Part shown: positions 1 to 8,318 of the stretch, piece after piece | Numbering within the stretch: position 1 is the stretch's first letter | Layout: each line of letters starts with the position of its first letter | DNA from: an uncultured Cellvibrionales bacterium | GTDB lineage: Bacteria > Pseudomonadota > Gammaproteobacteria > Pseudomonadales > UBA7239 | DNA length: 32,089 nucleotides | Direction of reading: 5' to 3' | NCBI GenBank assembly: GCA_937864065.1 | Contig: CALMIC010000088.1 | Coordinates: 1 to 32,089, forward strand | Notes under the pieces: generated by a model | What the model saw: the letters and a program-made list of their open reading frames with translations, nothing else | What the model was told of the DNA's origin: nothing | Database searches by the model: none | Made by a program: the position numbers and the translations under genes

Positions 1-40
1 AAAAATTGTGCGGATTGATTGCGGGAATTGCACGGAATCC

Positions 41-115
41 GTAGGGGCGACCTGCGGTCGCCCTCCCTGAACATTGCCCCATTCAAGAACCAGGGCGACC
101 GCAGGTCGCCCCTAC
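41..115. repeat. Inverted doublet of GTAGGGGCGACC palindromic units (REPIN-like)
   Basis: Two copies of a short palindromic unit face each other. The left unit (41-64) begins GTAGGGGCGACC and the right unit (92-115) is its exact reverse complement, with 27 bases between. Each unit is itself a hairpin, GGGCGACC and GGTCGCCC around a three-base loop. Related units lie at 13872-13897 and 15730-15775. The doublet layout is that of REP doublets (REPINs/BIMEs), which are spread by RAYT transposases in other bacteria. No RAYT gene is present here, so that link is inference. Confidence 0.8.
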
Positions 116-248
116 CGCACATCCCCTGCCCAGCTCGGTCACCTTGCCTGCTGGCTGCGATACACCGCCTACGGCGGCACTCATCCTGCGGCATAGGCTT
201 CACACTTCGACAGGTTCAGCGCATCGCTCAAGTAGCGAATCGACAGCC

Positions 249-277
249 TTGACACCCACCGCATTCGTATTAACAAT
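249..277 (+). promoter_or_regulatory. Candidate promoter of the BrnT-type toxin-antitoxin operon
   Basis: A perfect -35 hexamer TTGACA (249-254) is followed after 17 bases by AACAAT (272-277), which matches four of six -10 positions. The toxin start codon lies 30 bases downstream. Confidence 0.45.
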
Positions 278-287
278 GTAAATACAT
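276..287. promoter_or_regulatory. Inverted repeat ATGTA-AA-TACAT, possible toxin-antitoxin operator
   Basis: Five-base arms with a two-base centre overlap the end of the predicted -10 and the expected transcription start. Ribbon-helix-helix antitoxins commonly repress their own operon through small palindromes placed there. Binding by the downstream antitoxin is inferred. Confidence 0.3.
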
Positions 288-306
288 ATGGATATGGCAG
301 CGGATC

Positions 307-603
307 ATGGATGTGGAATTCCTGTTGCACGGGATCGCCTTTGTGGCGAACCGGACAAAGATGACAGCTAACGAACGAAAGCACGGTATCAGCCCGGAAC
401 AAGCCGCGGAAGCCTTCTTCGACCCGTTCCTGAAAGTGGTGGACGCCAGCCGGGAGAACGAGGCCCGCGATGCCATCATCGGCATGGATACCGGCAGCCG
501 GCTGCTCTTTGTTGTGCATCTGGCTCAGGAAGATGAACGCATACGGCTGATTTCAGCCCGCAAGGCCACCAGACAGGAGCGGGATCACTATGAAAATGAC
601 TGA
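307..603 (+). CDS. brnT: BrnT-like ribonuclease toxin
   Basis: A 98-residue protein resembling the BrnT toxin family, small RelE-fold ribonucleases that inhibit translation. Family features seen: an N-terminal segment ending in NERKHGIS (the usual N-x-x-KHGv block), then EEAA-like PEQAAEAFFDP, a central strand GSRLLFVVH, and the C-terminal IRLISARKATRQERDHYE, which carries the basic residues of the family. The extreme N-terminus (first about 12 residues) departs from the usual FxWDxxK opening, and no strong ribosome site precedes the ATG. The gene overlaps the following antitoxin gene by 14 bases, so the two are co-translated; toxin-first order is normal for BrnTA. Activity is not shown by sequence alone. 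Confidence 0.8.
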   Translation: MDVEFLLHGIAFVANRTKMTANERKHGISPEQAAEAFFDPFLKVVDASRENEARDAIIGMDTGSRLLFVVHLAQEDERIRLISARKATRQERDHYEND

Positions 604-871
604 CCTGAAAACGCGCCTGCAACGCAATCGCCCGATGACGACTGTGACGCTGCGGATGCCGGAGGATGTGCTGGCCGACCTGAAGCGCATGGCACCGCTG
701 CTCGGCTATACGGGCTACCAACCCCTGATGCGCACTTACATCGGCCAGGGCTTGCGGGCTGATCTGGAAAAACTGGAAAACACGGCTATCAACCGGTTTG
801 TGGAGGCTCTTCGCCACCAGGGCGTGCCCGACGAAGCGATCCGCAAGGCTATCGCGGAAATGGCGGCGTAG
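590..871 (+). CDS. CopG/RHH-type antitoxin partner of BrnT
   Basis: A 93-residue protein starting inside the end of the toxin gene. Residues 16-27 (MTTVTLRMPEDV) form the N-terminal beta strand and helix start typical of ribbon-helix-helix DNA-binding proteins. They are followed by a helical stretch with GYTGYQPLMRTYIGQGL, a pattern common in CopG/BrnA-like antitoxins, and a charged C-terminal helix (about 60-93) that would contact the toxin. It should neutralise the toxin and repress the operon. It is not a textbook BrnA, which usually has a longer N-terminal toxin-binding region before the RHH, so the family label is kept general. A second in-frame ATG lies two codons downstream. Confidence 0.75.
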   Translation: MKMTDLKTRLQRNRPMTTVTLRMPEDVLADLKRMAPLLGYTGYQPLMRTYIGQGLRADLEKLENTAINRFVEALRHQGVPDEAIRKAIAEMAA

Positions 872-886
872 CCCTGCCGGTTGGCA

Positions 887-2317
887 TCACGCACATTTGC
901 CGCGCGCATCCAGCCTTGCCGCCGCGCGTTCGGCCGCGGCTTTTACCTGCGCCGGCGCCGTGCCGCCGATATGGTTGCGCGCATTGACCGAGCCTTCCAG
1001 CGTCAGCACGGCGAACACATCGTCATCAATCATGCTGCCGAAGCTGCGCAACTCGTCGAGCGACATCTCGGCCAGGTCCTTGCCGGTGGCCACACCGTGG
1101 CCGACCGCCTTGCCGACGATCTCGTGCGCATCGCGGAACGGCACGCCCTTGCGCACCAGGTAATCGGCGAGATCCGTGGCGGTGGCAAAACCGCGCCGCG
1201 CCGCTTCGTACATCACGTCTTTTTTCGGCTCGATGGCGGGAATCATGTCGGCAAAGGCGCGCAGGCAATCCTTGACGGTGTCGATCGCGTCGAACAGCGG
1301 TTCCTTGTCTTCCTGGTTGTCCTTGTTGTAGGCCAGCGGCTGGCCTTTCATCAGCGTCAGCAGTGCGATGAGGTGGCCGTTGACGCGGCCGCTCTTGCCG
1401 CGCACCAGTTCGGGCACGTCGGGATTTTTCTTCTGCGGCATGATCGACGAGCCGGTGCAGAAGCGGTCCGGCAACTGCACGAAGTTGAACTGCGCCGAGG
1501 TCCACAGTACCAGCTCCTCGCTCATGCGCGACAGGTGCGTGGTGATGAGTGCCGCTGCGGCACAGAACTCGATGGCGAAATCGCGGTCGCTGACCGAATC
1601 GAGCGAGTTCTCGCTCGGCCGGTCGAAACCGAGCAGCGAGGCGGTGAGGTGACGGTCGATCGGGTAGGTGGTTCCGGCGAGCGCTGCTGCACCGAGCGGG
1701 CTCACATTGAGGCGCGCGCGGCAATCCGCCAGGCGGCCGTAGTCGCGCTCGAGCATTTCATTCCACGCCAGCAGGTGATGGCCGAAGGTGATCGGCTGCG
1801 CCGTCTGCAGGTGCGTGAAGCCCGGCATGATCGTCGCGTGCTCGCGGGCCGCCAGGGTGACCAGGCCACGCTGCAGGCGGGTCAGTTCGCAACAGATGTT
1901 GTCGATCTCGTCGCGCAGGTAGAGGCGCACGTCGGTGGCGACCTGGTCATTGCGCGAACGGCCTGTGTGCAATTTCTTGCCGGCAATGCCGATGGCGTCG
2001 GTCAGGCGAGCCTCTATGTTCATGTGCACGTCTTCCAGCGCCACCGACCAGGCGAAGTCACCGCGCTCGATCGCCGCCAGGATGTCTGCCAGGCCCTGCC
2101 TTATCGCCGTCCAGTCGGCTTCGGTCAGGATGCCGGCGCGGTACAGCATCTCGGCATGGGCCAGCGAGCCGCGGATGTCCTGCCGGTAGAGGCGCTGGTC
2201 AAAGACCACTGAGGCGGTAAAACGCTCCACAAAGGCATCGGTGGCTTCACTGAAACGCCCGCCCCACGGCTTAATCGTGCTATCGTCAGATAAAGCAGCT
2301 TTGTTCTGTTCGCTCAT
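887..2317 (-). CDS. argH: Argininosuccinate lyase
   Basis: This 476-residue enzyme of the fumarase/aspartase superfamily cleaves argininosuccinate to arginine and fumarate, the last step of arginine synthesis, as a cytoplasmic homotetramer. Motifs are intact: [12 protein letters not shown] at 118-129, [10 protein letters not shown] at 166-175 with the catalytic-region histidine 169, and the superfamily signature [12 protein letters not shown] at 289-300 with the mobile-loop serines. Length is normal. It is divergent from the algZ-algR pair; the argH/algZ/algR arrangement is conserved in pseudomonads. A strong extended -10 lies 42 bases upstream. No terminator is evident in the 15 bases between its end and the antitoxin gene. 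Confidence 0.98.
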   Translation of the reverse strand: MSEQNKAALSDDSTIKPWGGRFSEATDAFVERFTASVVFDQRLYRQDIRGSLAHAEMLYRAGILTEADWTAIRQGLADILAAIERGDFAWSVALEDVHMNIEARLTDAIGIAGKKLHTGRSRNDQVATDVRLYLRDEIDNICCELTRLQRGLVTLAAREHATIMPGFTHLQTAQPITFGHHLLAWNEMLERDYGRLADCRARLNVSPLGAAALAGTTYPIDRHLTASLLGFDRPSENSLDSVSDRDFAIEFCAAAALITTHLSRMSEELVLWTSAQFNFVQLPDRFCTGSSIMPQKKNPDVPELVRGKSGRVNGHLIALLTLMKGQPLAYNKDNQEDKEPLFDAIDTVKDCLRAFADMIPAIEPKKDVMYEAARRGFATATDLADYLVRKGVPFRDAHEIVGKAVGHGVATGKDLAEMSLDELRSFGSMIDDDVFAVLTLEGSVNARNHIGGTAPAQVKAAAERAAARLDARGKCA

Positions 2318-2358
2318 GGGGCAGTCCGGCTGGAATCAGGATGAATTGAAGAAAAACG

Positions 2359-2367
2359 ATTATATCA
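2359..2367 (-). promoter_or_regulatory. Extended -10 promoter element of argH
   Basis: On the minus strand this reads TGATATAAT, a perfect TGn extension plus consensus TATAAT. Transcription would start near 2352, giving a leader of about 35 bases. No good -35 hexamer is found at 16-18 bases, as expected for extended -10 promoters. Confidence 0.55.
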
Positions 2368-2369
2368 GC

Positions 2370-3485
2370 ATGTCTTTGCAGGACAGGACAACAACGGGGC
2401 AACCCGGCAGCGCGGCACCGGTGCCTGCCGTAGCGGCGCATTTCCACTTGCCCGACTTGTGCCGCATCACGGCACTGCTGCCGCTGATCCTCGTTGGCGA
2501 GCTGCTGGCCATCGCCCTCACCATCGCCACCCGCCGCCCGCCCGCTTTCGACTGGATCTATTTCTCGCTGGTGAGCGCCGAGATCCTCTGGATCGTGCTG
2601 ATCGGCGCCCTGCTGCTGTGCCGCCTGCGGCCGCTGTTGCCGCGCCTGTCCGCCGCCAGTGGCGTTGCTCTGTGTTTTGCCGTGCTGCTGGTGACCATCG
2701 CCCTGGTCGCGACGGCTGGCCAGTGGCTGCTCGGTTACCTGAAGCCGGACTGGGGCAGCGCAGTGTGGGTTGTGCTGCAACACCTGGCCGTCGGCGGCAT
2801 CATCGCCGGGCTCGCGCTGCGCTATTTCTTCCTGCAACAGCAGTTGCACCTGCAACAACAGGCCCAGCTGCAGGCACTGATGCAGGCGCGTTTCCAGTCA
2901 TTGCAGTCGCGCATCCGCCCGCACTTCCTGTTCAACAGCATGAATATCATCGCGAGCCTGATTGACAGCGACCCGGCCACGGCCGAGCGCGTGGTCGAGG
3001 ACATGAGCACCCTGTTCCGCGCCAGCCTGTCGGATGCCGACAATGTCGTGCCACTGGCGCAGGAAATCTCGCTCTGTGAACGCTATATCGCCATCGAGCA
3101 GCTGCGCCTCGGTGAACGCCTGCAGGTGCAGTGGCACCGCCAGCTGCGCGACGACCAGTGCCCGGTGCCGTCGCTTTGCCTGCAGCCGCTGGTGGAAAAT
3201 GCCATCTACCACGGCATCCAGCCGCTGGTGCAGGGCGGCACGATCGACATTACCCTCGACGACAGCGACAACCGCTTGCGTGTGACAATCAGCAACCCGT
3301 ACGATCCGTCCATCACACCGCGCAAACGCGGCAATGGCATGGCGCTCGACAATCTCGAACAACGGCTGCGCGCGCGCTACGGCAGTGCGGCAGTCTTTTC
3401 TGTCGAGCGGCAGGCAGCACAGTTTGTGGTGAGTTTCAGTATTCCGCTGGCCGTGCCGGACGGCCAGCAAGGGAGGAAGGCATGA
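2370..3485 (+). CDS. algZ: AlgZ/FimS-type sensor histidine kinase
   Basis: A membrane sensor kinase of the LytS/YehU class, about 371 residues from the ATG at 2370. About four hydrophobic segments occupy roughly residues 28-150. A coiled linker rich in Q and L follows. The His_kinase domain has histidine 185 in RIRPHFLFNSMN, and the ATP-binding half has the N-box PLVENAIYHG near 275-285 and a glycine-rich GNGMALDN. An in-frame ATG at 2316 would add 18 residues; 2370 is preferred because AlgZ homologues begin shortly before the LPDLCRI-like segment, but neither start has a clear ribosome site. Its stop overlaps the start of the response-regulator gene (ATGA), so the two are coupled. In Pseudomonas the pair controls exopolysaccharide and type IV pili; the signal here is unknown. 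Confidence 0.88.
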   Translation: MSLQDRTTTGQPGSAAPVPAVAAHFHLPDLCRITALLPLILVGELLAIALTIATRRPPAFDWIYFSLVSAEILWIVLIGALLLCRLRPLLPRLSAASGVALCFAVLLVTIALVATAGQWLLGYLKPDWGSAVWVVLQHLAVGGIIAGLALRYFFLQQQLHLQQQAQLQALMQARFQSLQSRIRPHFLFNSMNIIASLIDSDPATAERVVEDMSTLFRASLSDADNVVPLAQEISLCERYIAIEQLRLGERLQVQWHRQLRDDQCPVPSLCLQPLVENAIYHGIQPLVQGGTIDITLDDSDNRLRVTISNPYDPSITPRKRGNGMALDNLEQRLRARYGSAAVFSVERQAAQFVVSFSIPLAVPDGQQGRKA

Positions 3486-4255
3486 AAATCCTGATCGTCG
3501 ATGACGAGAAACTCGCTCGCGACCGCCTGGCGCGCATGCTGGAGAAAGAGGGCGGGCACACGGTGGTCGGCGAGGCCGCTGATGGCCGCAGTGCGATTGA
3601 CCAGGTCAGCCAGCTGCAACCCGAGGTCGTGCTGCTCGATATCCGCATGCCTGGCATGGATGGCCTTGAGGCCGCCCGCCACCTGATGAAACTGGACAAC
3701 CCGCCGGCGATCATTTTCTGCACCGCCTATGGTGAACATGCGCTCGAGGCGTTCCAGACCCATGCCGTCGGCTACTTGCTGAAGCCGGTCAAAGCGGAAC
3801 AGCTGGCCGTGGCGCTGGCATCGGCAGCACGGCTTAACCGCGCGCAGTTGCAGCAGATTGCCGCGATCCCGGCCGAATCCGAACCCGCTACCGGCAGTGT
3901 GGCGACCATGCAGCGTGCCGCAGCGCGCCAGCATATCAGCGCGCGCACCCGCCACGGCCTGGAACTGGTGCCGATCGCCGACGTGCGCTGCTTCCTCGCC
4001 GACCACAAGTACGTGACGGTCTACCACACCAAAGGCGAACTGCTGATTGATGACACGCTGAAGGACCTCGAGGAAGAATTCGGCGACCGCTTCGTGCGCG
4101 TGCACCGCAATGCGCTGATCTCGCTGCCGCATGTGGAAGGCATGGTGCGCGTGCCGCCCGGCCATTACTGCATCAAGTTGCAGGGCACGGCGGTCAAGCC
4201 TGTCATCAGCCGCCGCCATGTGACGGATTTGCGCAACCAGCTCAAGATGCTGTGA
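3482..4255 (+). CDS. algR: AlgR-type LytTR response regulator
   Basis: A 257-residue response regulator. The receiver domain (about 1-118) has the acidic pair D7/D8, phospho-acceptor D53 in VLLDIRMPGMDG, T81 and K101. A linker follows, then a LytTR DNA-binding domain (about 155-257) with the typical LADHKYVTVY and FVRVHRNALI blocks. A strong ribosome site GGGAGGAAGG lies directly upstream, and the start overlaps the kinase stop. It should activate or repress promoters with AlgR-like sites. A target could be the polysaccharide genes about 13 kb away, but nothing in the sequence proves this. In Pseudomonas hemC follows algR; here a convergent pseudouridine synthase does. Confidence 0.92.
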   Translation: MKILIVDDEKLARDRLARMLEKEGGHTVVGEAADGRSAIDQVSQLQPEVVLLDIRMPGMDGLEAARHLMKLDNPPAIIFCTAYGEHALEAFQTHAVGYLLKPVKAEQLAVALASAARLNRAQLQQIAAIPAESEPATGSVATMQRAAARQHISARTRHGLELVPIADVRCFLADHKYVTVYHTKGELLIDDTLKDLEEEFGDRFVRVHRNALISLPHVEGMVRVPPGHYCIKLQGTAVKPVISRRHVTDLRNQLKML

Positions 4256-4264
4256 CAACAGCCC

Positions 4265-5176
4265 TTACGACCAGCCCTGCAGCGACAGCGTGCTGCTGAA
4301 GCGGCGCAGCTCGCCAGTGAGCGGATCGTCAAAGGCCAGCGACTGCGCCAGCAATTGCAGCGGGCGGTTGAAATCATCATCCACGACCGGCTGCACAGCC
4401 GGATACAACACGTCATTGACGATCGGCGCCCCGAGCGCGGCGAGCTGCACACGCAACTGGTGCTTGCGCCCGCTGACCGGCTGCAGGCGATACAGCGCCA
4501 GCCCATCACGCTGCTTCAGCAACTCAACCACTGTTTCACTGTTCGGCTCGCCCGGCACCTCGCGCGTGCGGAAGAAGTGTTCGTCCTGCACCAGCCGGCT
4601 GCGATAGCGCAGCGGCATCCCGCTGTTGCACAGCATCGGCGCCACCGCAAGATAGGTTTTCTGCACGGCACGCGTGCGGAACAAGGCCTGGTAGGCATCA
4701 CGCGTGGCGGGGTTGACGGAAAACAGCACGAGGCCGGCGGTGTCCTTGTCGATCCGGTGCAAGGGCGACAGCGTCGCGATGCCGGTGGCCTGTTTCAACC
4801 GCACCAGCAGTGTCTGCTGCACGAAACGCCCTGACGGCAGCACCGGCAGGAAATGCGGCTTGTCAGCGACGAGCAGCTGGTCATCGCGATAGAGGATGCG
4901 CTCGGCAAACGGGATGACGGTTTCCTGCGCCAGCTCGCGGTAGTAGTAGATCGTATCGCCCGTGCGACAGGCATCGCCGGCGGCCAGTGCGCGGCCGCAA
5001 CCATCCAGCACCAGGCCGCGCTCGAAACGCGACTGCCACACCGCAACACCCACCGCCGGAAATCGTTTGTCGAGGAAAGCGGCGACAGTGGCCCATTCGC
5101 CCACCGGCACCTGCACGCGGCTGGCGCCGACACCGTCACGTAATGGCGGGACGAATTCCGCTGGTTTGCTGTTCAC
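4265..5176 (-). CDS. RluA-family RNA pseudouridine synthase
   Basis: A 303-residue pseudouridine synthase that isomerises specific uridines in rRNA or tRNA. The catalytic block is HRIDKDTAGLVLF at 140-152, with the essential aspartate at 143 (HRID in place of the more common HRLD). The preceding LLVADKPHFLPVLPSG and the later KTYLAV and GRKHQLRVQL blocks match the RluA fold. No S4 domain is obvious in the first 85 residues. The start is GTG at 5176 with AGG just upstream. It converges with algR, with only nine bases between the stops. Target RNA cannot be named; it is not clearly RluA, RluC, RluD or TruC. Confidence 0.9.
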   Translation of the reverse strand: MNSKPAEFVPPLRDGVGASRVQVPVGEWATVAAFLDKRFPAVGVAVWQSRFERGLVLDGCGRALAAGDACRTGDTIYYYRELAQETVIPFAERILYRDDQLLVADKPHFLPVLPSGRFVQQTLLVRLKQATGIATLSPLHRIDKDTAGLVLFSVNPATRDAYQALFRTRAVQKTYLAVAPMLCNSGMPLRYRSRLVQDEHFFRTREVPGEPNSETVVELLKQRDGLALYRLQPVSGRKHQLRVQLAALGAPIVNDVLYPAVQPVVDDDFNRPLQLLAQSLAFDDPLTGELRRFSSTLSLQGWS

Positions 5177-5289
5177 AGGCCTGTCGCTATCCGGGATGGC
5201 AGGCGGCGAGTATAGCGCCGCGTCGAGCGGGTACCGCTCCGGCCGTTATGGCCTAGAATTGGCACACCCGTTTTTACAGGACTGTTTCC

Positions 5290-5616
5290 ATGGATCCTAT
5301 CCAGCTCGATTTCTGGGTTTCCGGTGCACCGGTGGCCCTCGGCGCACTGACTGCGCTGGTGATCGCCCTGCGCGGCCAGTGGCTGCCCGGCCTGCTGTTG
5401 CTGCTGCCGTTTGCCTTCCTGCTTGGCCATGCCTACTGCGTCACCTACGCCAGCAATGACATCTTCAGCTTCGAGAATGTCATGACGCCGTACAACGAAA
5501 TGGAAATGCAGCTGGTGATCCCCGACTGGTACCGCTACTTCCTGCACGCCAAGGCGGTGTCCTACCTCGGCTGGCCGGTGGGAATCTGGCTGCTCGCACG
5601 CCGCCGGCCTGGCTGA
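5290..5616 (+). CDS. Small membrane protein of unknown function
   Basis: A 108-residue protein that I do not recognise. It has hydrophobic segments at about 11-27 (PVALGALTALVIALRG), 31-53 (LPGLLLLLPFAFLLGHAYCV) and 92-104 (YLGWPVGIWLLA). The loop between the second and third is acidic and aromatic, with NDIFSFENVMTPYNEMEMQ, and would face one side of the membrane. AGGA lies about eight bases upstream of the ATG. trmO starts 11 bases after the stop, so the two are probably co-transcribed. No enzyme motif is visible. Confidence 0.75.
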   Translation: MDPIQLDFWVSGAPVALGALTALVIALRGQWLPGLLLLLPFAFLLGHAYCVTYASNDIFSFENVMTPYNEMEMQLVIPDWYRYFLHAKAVSYLGWPVGIWLLARRRPG

Positions 5617-5627
5617 AATCACCGCGG

Positions 5628-6344
5628 ATGCGCGCGTTCTCGTTCTCGCCCATCGGCACCCTGCATTCCCCCTTTCGCGAGAAGTTCGGCATCCCGCGCC
5701 AACCGGGGCTGGCGCCGCACGCGACCAGCCGGCTCGTCCTGCACCCCCCCTTTGCGTCCCGCGAGGCCGTTGCCGGGCTCGAGGGTTTCTCGCATTTGTG
5801 GCTACTGTTCGCCTTCCACGCCACCGCGGCGCAGGGCTGGCAACCGTCCGTGCGCCCGCCGCGCCTCGGCGGCAACGAGCGGCTCGGTGTGTTCGCCACG
5901 CGCACGATGTTCCGGCCGAATCCTGTGGGCCTGTCGGCCGTCGAGCTGCTCGGGATTGTCGATGGGCCGGCCGGTGTCGAGTTGTTGCTGCGCGGCGCCG
6001 ACCTGCTCGACGGCACCCCGGTGCTCGACATCAAGCCCTACCTGCCCTACGCCGACAGCCTTCCGGATGCCCGCGCCGGCTTTGCGCCGAGCCCGCCAGC
6101 CCTGCTGCCGGTGCGCTGGACCGACGAAGCCCTGGCCGATGCCGAGCGCCTGGCACTTGCCCCCGACCTGCGCTGCCTGGTCGACGAAGTGCTGGCGCAG
6201 GACCCGCGCCCGGCCTACCGCAGTGGGCAGGACGACGGGCGCGAATACGGTGTCTGGCTGGATCGCGTCAACGTGCGTTTTGCCGTGCGCGATGGCGTGG
6301 CAAGGGTACTGGGAATAGAACCGGTCGCCGGATCCAGCACATAA
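5628..6344 (+). CDS. trmO: tRNA (t6A37) N6-methyltransferase TrmO
   Basis: A 238-residue TsaA/TrmO-fold protein. The family uses S-adenosylmethionine to methylate threonylcarbamoyl-adenosine at position 37 of tRNA-Thr. Family blocks are present: the opening SFSPIGTLHSPFREKFGIPRQ, the central GVFATRTMFRPNPVGLS and the DGTPVLDIKPYLPYAD segment. The C-terminal half ends in a small domain with RPAYRSGQDDGREYG, as in full-length TrmO. Length is normal. No frameshift or odd composition is seen. Confidence 0.95.
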   Translation: MRAFSFSPIGTLHSPFREKFGIPRQPGLAPHATSRLVLHPPFASREAVAGLEGFSHLWLLFAFHATAAQGWQPSVRPPRLGGNERLGVFATRTMFRPNPVGLSAVELLGIVDGPAGVELLLRGADLLDGTPVLDIKPYLPYADSLPDARAGFAPSPPALLPVRWTDEALADAERLALAPDLRCLVDEVLAQDPRPAYRSGQDDGREYGVWLDRVNVRFAVRDGVARVLGIEPVAGSST

Positions 6345-6392
6345 CCCTTACAATACTGTGACTTTCTTGCTGCCGCCTCCCGGAACCTGCCC

Positions 6393-6731
6393 ATGAGCAC
6401 TCTGCCGCCCTGCCCGAAATGCCAGTCCAGCTACACCTACGAGGACGGCGACCTGTTCATCTGCCCCGAATGCGCGCACGAATGGCCGCGCCAGGCCGAA
6501 GCCAGTGAGGAAACGGCGCGCGTCGTCAAGGATGCACACGGCACGCCGCTGGCCGACGGCGACACGGTCACCGTGATCAAGGACCTCAAGATCAAGGGCT
6601 CCTCGCTGGTGGTGAAAGTCGGCACCAAGGTGAAGAACATCCGTCTCGTCGACGGCGACCACGACATCGACTGCAAGATCGACGGCATTGGCGCGATGGG
6701 CCTGAAATCGGAATTCGTGAAGAAGGTCTGA
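6393..6731 (+). CDS. yjdM: YjdM (PhnA-like) zinc-ribbon protein
   Basis: A 112-residue protein with an N-terminal zinc ribbon formed by cysteines 7, 10, 24 and 27 (CPKC...CPEC), then a small beta-barrel domain with [17 protein letters not shown] and [20 protein letters not shown]. This is the conserved YjdM family, historically called PhnA; it is not a phosphonoacetate hydrolase and its function is unsettled. Length and motifs are standard. It stands between trmO and another zinc-ribbon gene. Confidence 0.95.
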   Translation: MSTLPPCPKCQSSYTYEDGDLFICPECAHEWPRQAEASEETARVVKDAHGTPLADGDTVTVIKDLKIKGSSLVVKVGTKVKNIRLVDGDHDIDCKIDGIGAMGLKSEFVKKV

Positions 6732-6775
6732 GCGCCCTATACTGGCTGCGGGCAAACTGACAGGGAACGACCGCC

Positions 6776-7093
6776 ATGCAATGTCCGCAGTGCCAGCACA
6801 ACATCGACTACAGCTGGCGGGTTTACGCCTCCAACCCGCTGGGCCGCTTCACCTGCAACGAGTGCGGGGCGCGCTACAAGCTGCTGCGGCCGCAGCTGTA
6901 TTACGTCATTGCTGTGCTGTTTGTGAGCCTCTACACCGGCTCGGCCCTTGCCCTGGTGTACTACGGCGCTGGCCTTTTCAGCAGCAGCACCACCTTCACT
7001 GCCGCCTACCTCGTGCACCTGATGGCCAGCTGCGCGTCCTGGTGTTTTTTCGACCGGCGTTACGAAGCCACCTTGCCCACCGGCCTGCGCTAG
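6776..7093 (+). CDS. Zinc-ribbon membrane protein, function unknown
   Basis: A 105-residue protein with four cysteines in two CxxC pairs (CPQC at 3-6, CNEC at 27-30), suggesting a small cytoplasmic zinc ribbon. Two membrane segments follow, at about 43-65 (YVIAVLFVSLYTGSALALVYYG) and 73-93. I do not recognise the family. The N-terminal ribbon resembles that of YjdM next door, and the GRFTCNECGARYKL pattern is common in CXXC-containing membrane proteins of gammaproteobacteria. The ribosome site is a weak CAGGGA about 11 bases upstream. TATACT at 6737-6742 could be a -10, but there is no good -35. Confidence 0.8.
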   Translation: MQCPQCQHNIDYSWRVYASNPLGRFTCNECGARYKLLRPQLYYVIAVLFVSLYTGSALALVYYGAGLFSSSTTFTAAYLVHLMASCASWCFFDRRYEATLPTGLR

Positions 7094-7117
7094 CCGCAGC
7101 CTGACTGGCGTACCGCT

Positions 7118-8302
7118 GTGAAGAATCCCTGGCGCAAGCTGCCGGCGGGCATCTGGGCACTCGGGATCGGCTCACTCTGCATGGATACCTCCTCGGAGCT
7201 GATCCACAGCCTGCTGCCGCTGTTTATGGTGAGCGTGCTCGGCAGTTCGATGCTGACGGTCGGCATCGTCGAAGGCATCGCAGAGGCGACCGCCGCCATC
7301 ACGAAAGTTTTCTCCGGCGCCTGGAGTGACCGGCTCGGCCGCCGCAAGGGGCTGATGATCGCCGGTTATGCGCTCGCAGCCTTCACCAAGCCACTGTTCC
7401 CGCTCGCCCAGTCGGTGACATGGGTCCTGGCCGCGCGATTTACAGACCGCATTGGCAAAGGTATCCGCGGTGCGCCGCGCGATGCACTGGTGGCCGATAT
7501 CACGCCGGCCAGCGCCCGTGGTGCCGCCTATGGCCTGCGACAGGCGCTGGATTCGGTCGGCGCGCTGCTCGGCCCGGCGCTGGCGATGCTGCTGATGCTC
7601 TGGCTGGCCAACGACATGCGCGCCGCGATGTGGCTGGCGGTTATCCCGGCATTTCTCGCCGTGCTGGTACTCACGCTCGGCGTACAGGAACCCGACCGGC
7701 CGGTGGCAGCAGCTGTGAGTGACAGCGCACGCACACTGGCAGGCGTGCAACGCCTGCCGCTGCACTTCTGGTTCGTGGTGTTGCTGGGCGCCGTGTTCAC
7801 GCTCGCGCGTTTCAGCGAGGCTTTCCTGTTGTTGCGCGCGCAGGCCGTTGGCATGGCCAACGCCCAGGTGCCGCTGGTGATGATCGTGATGAACCTCTGT
7901 TACGCGGCTGTCGCCTACCCGGCCGGTGCCGCTGCCGACCGCCAGCCACCTGCCCGGCTACTGCTCGCCGGCCTGTTGCTGCTCGTGCTGGCGGATGCCG
8001 TGCTGGCGCTGGCGACCGATGCGCTGGCCGTACTGGCCGGGGCGGCATTGTGGGGCTTGCACATGGCGTTCACCCAGGGCTTGTTGGCCAAGCTGGTCGC
8101 CGACCATGTGCCCGCAGGCCTGCGCGGCACCGGCTTCGGCATTTTCAACCTCGCCACCGGGGTGGCCTTGCTGCTGGCGAGCGTGTTGGCCGGCGCGCTG
8201 TGGCAGGCCTATGGCCCGCAAGCGACCTTTGCTGCCGGCGCCTTGTTCGCGATCATCGCGACGCCCGGTTTGCTGGTGTACAGTCGGAAACCTCGCCGCT
8301 AG
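7118..8302 (+). CDS. MFS transporter
   Basis: A 394-residue major facilitator superfamily protein, probably with 12 membrane helices. The loop between helices 2 and 3 carries the family A-motif ([12 protein letters not shown], about 68-79), and helix 4-5 has [15 protein letters not shown]. It would be a proton-driven antiporter in the inner membrane; the substrate cannot be read. The start is GTG. The gene ends only 16 bases before the chimeric ligase/E1-beta gene and likely heads that operon, which suggests export of the operon's product, although it could equally be co-transcribed with the genes before it. Confidence 0.9.
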   Translation: MKNPWRKLPAGIWALGIGSLCMDTSSELIHSLLPLFMVSVLGSSMLTVGIVEGIAEATAAITKVFSGAWSDRLGRRKGLMIAGYALAAFTKPLFPLAQSVTWVLAARFTDRIGKGIRGAPRDALVADITPASARGAAYGLRQALDSVGALLGPALAMLLMLWLANDMRAAMWLAVIPAFLAVLVLTLGVQEPDRPVAAAVSDSARTLAGVQRLPLHFWFVVLLGAVFTLARFSEAFLLLRAQAVGMANAQVPLVMIVMNLCYAAVAYPAGAAADRQPPARLLLAGLLLLVLADAVLALATDALAVLAGAALWGLHMAFTQGLLAKLVADHVPAGLRGTGFGIFNLATGVALLLASVLAGALWQAYGPQATFAAGALFAIIATPGLLVYSRKPRR

Positions 8303-8318
8303 CCGACAGGAACACACC

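Noticed and set aside
19-252. Short frame through the first repeats
   Set aside because: It runs through the palindromic doublet, has no ribosome site, and its translation is Arg/Pro-rich without motifs.
881-2212. Long plus-strand reading frame opposite argH
   Set aside because: It is the antisense shadow of argH in high-GC DNA; its translation has no domain pattern while the minus strand reads a perfect argininosuccinate lyase.
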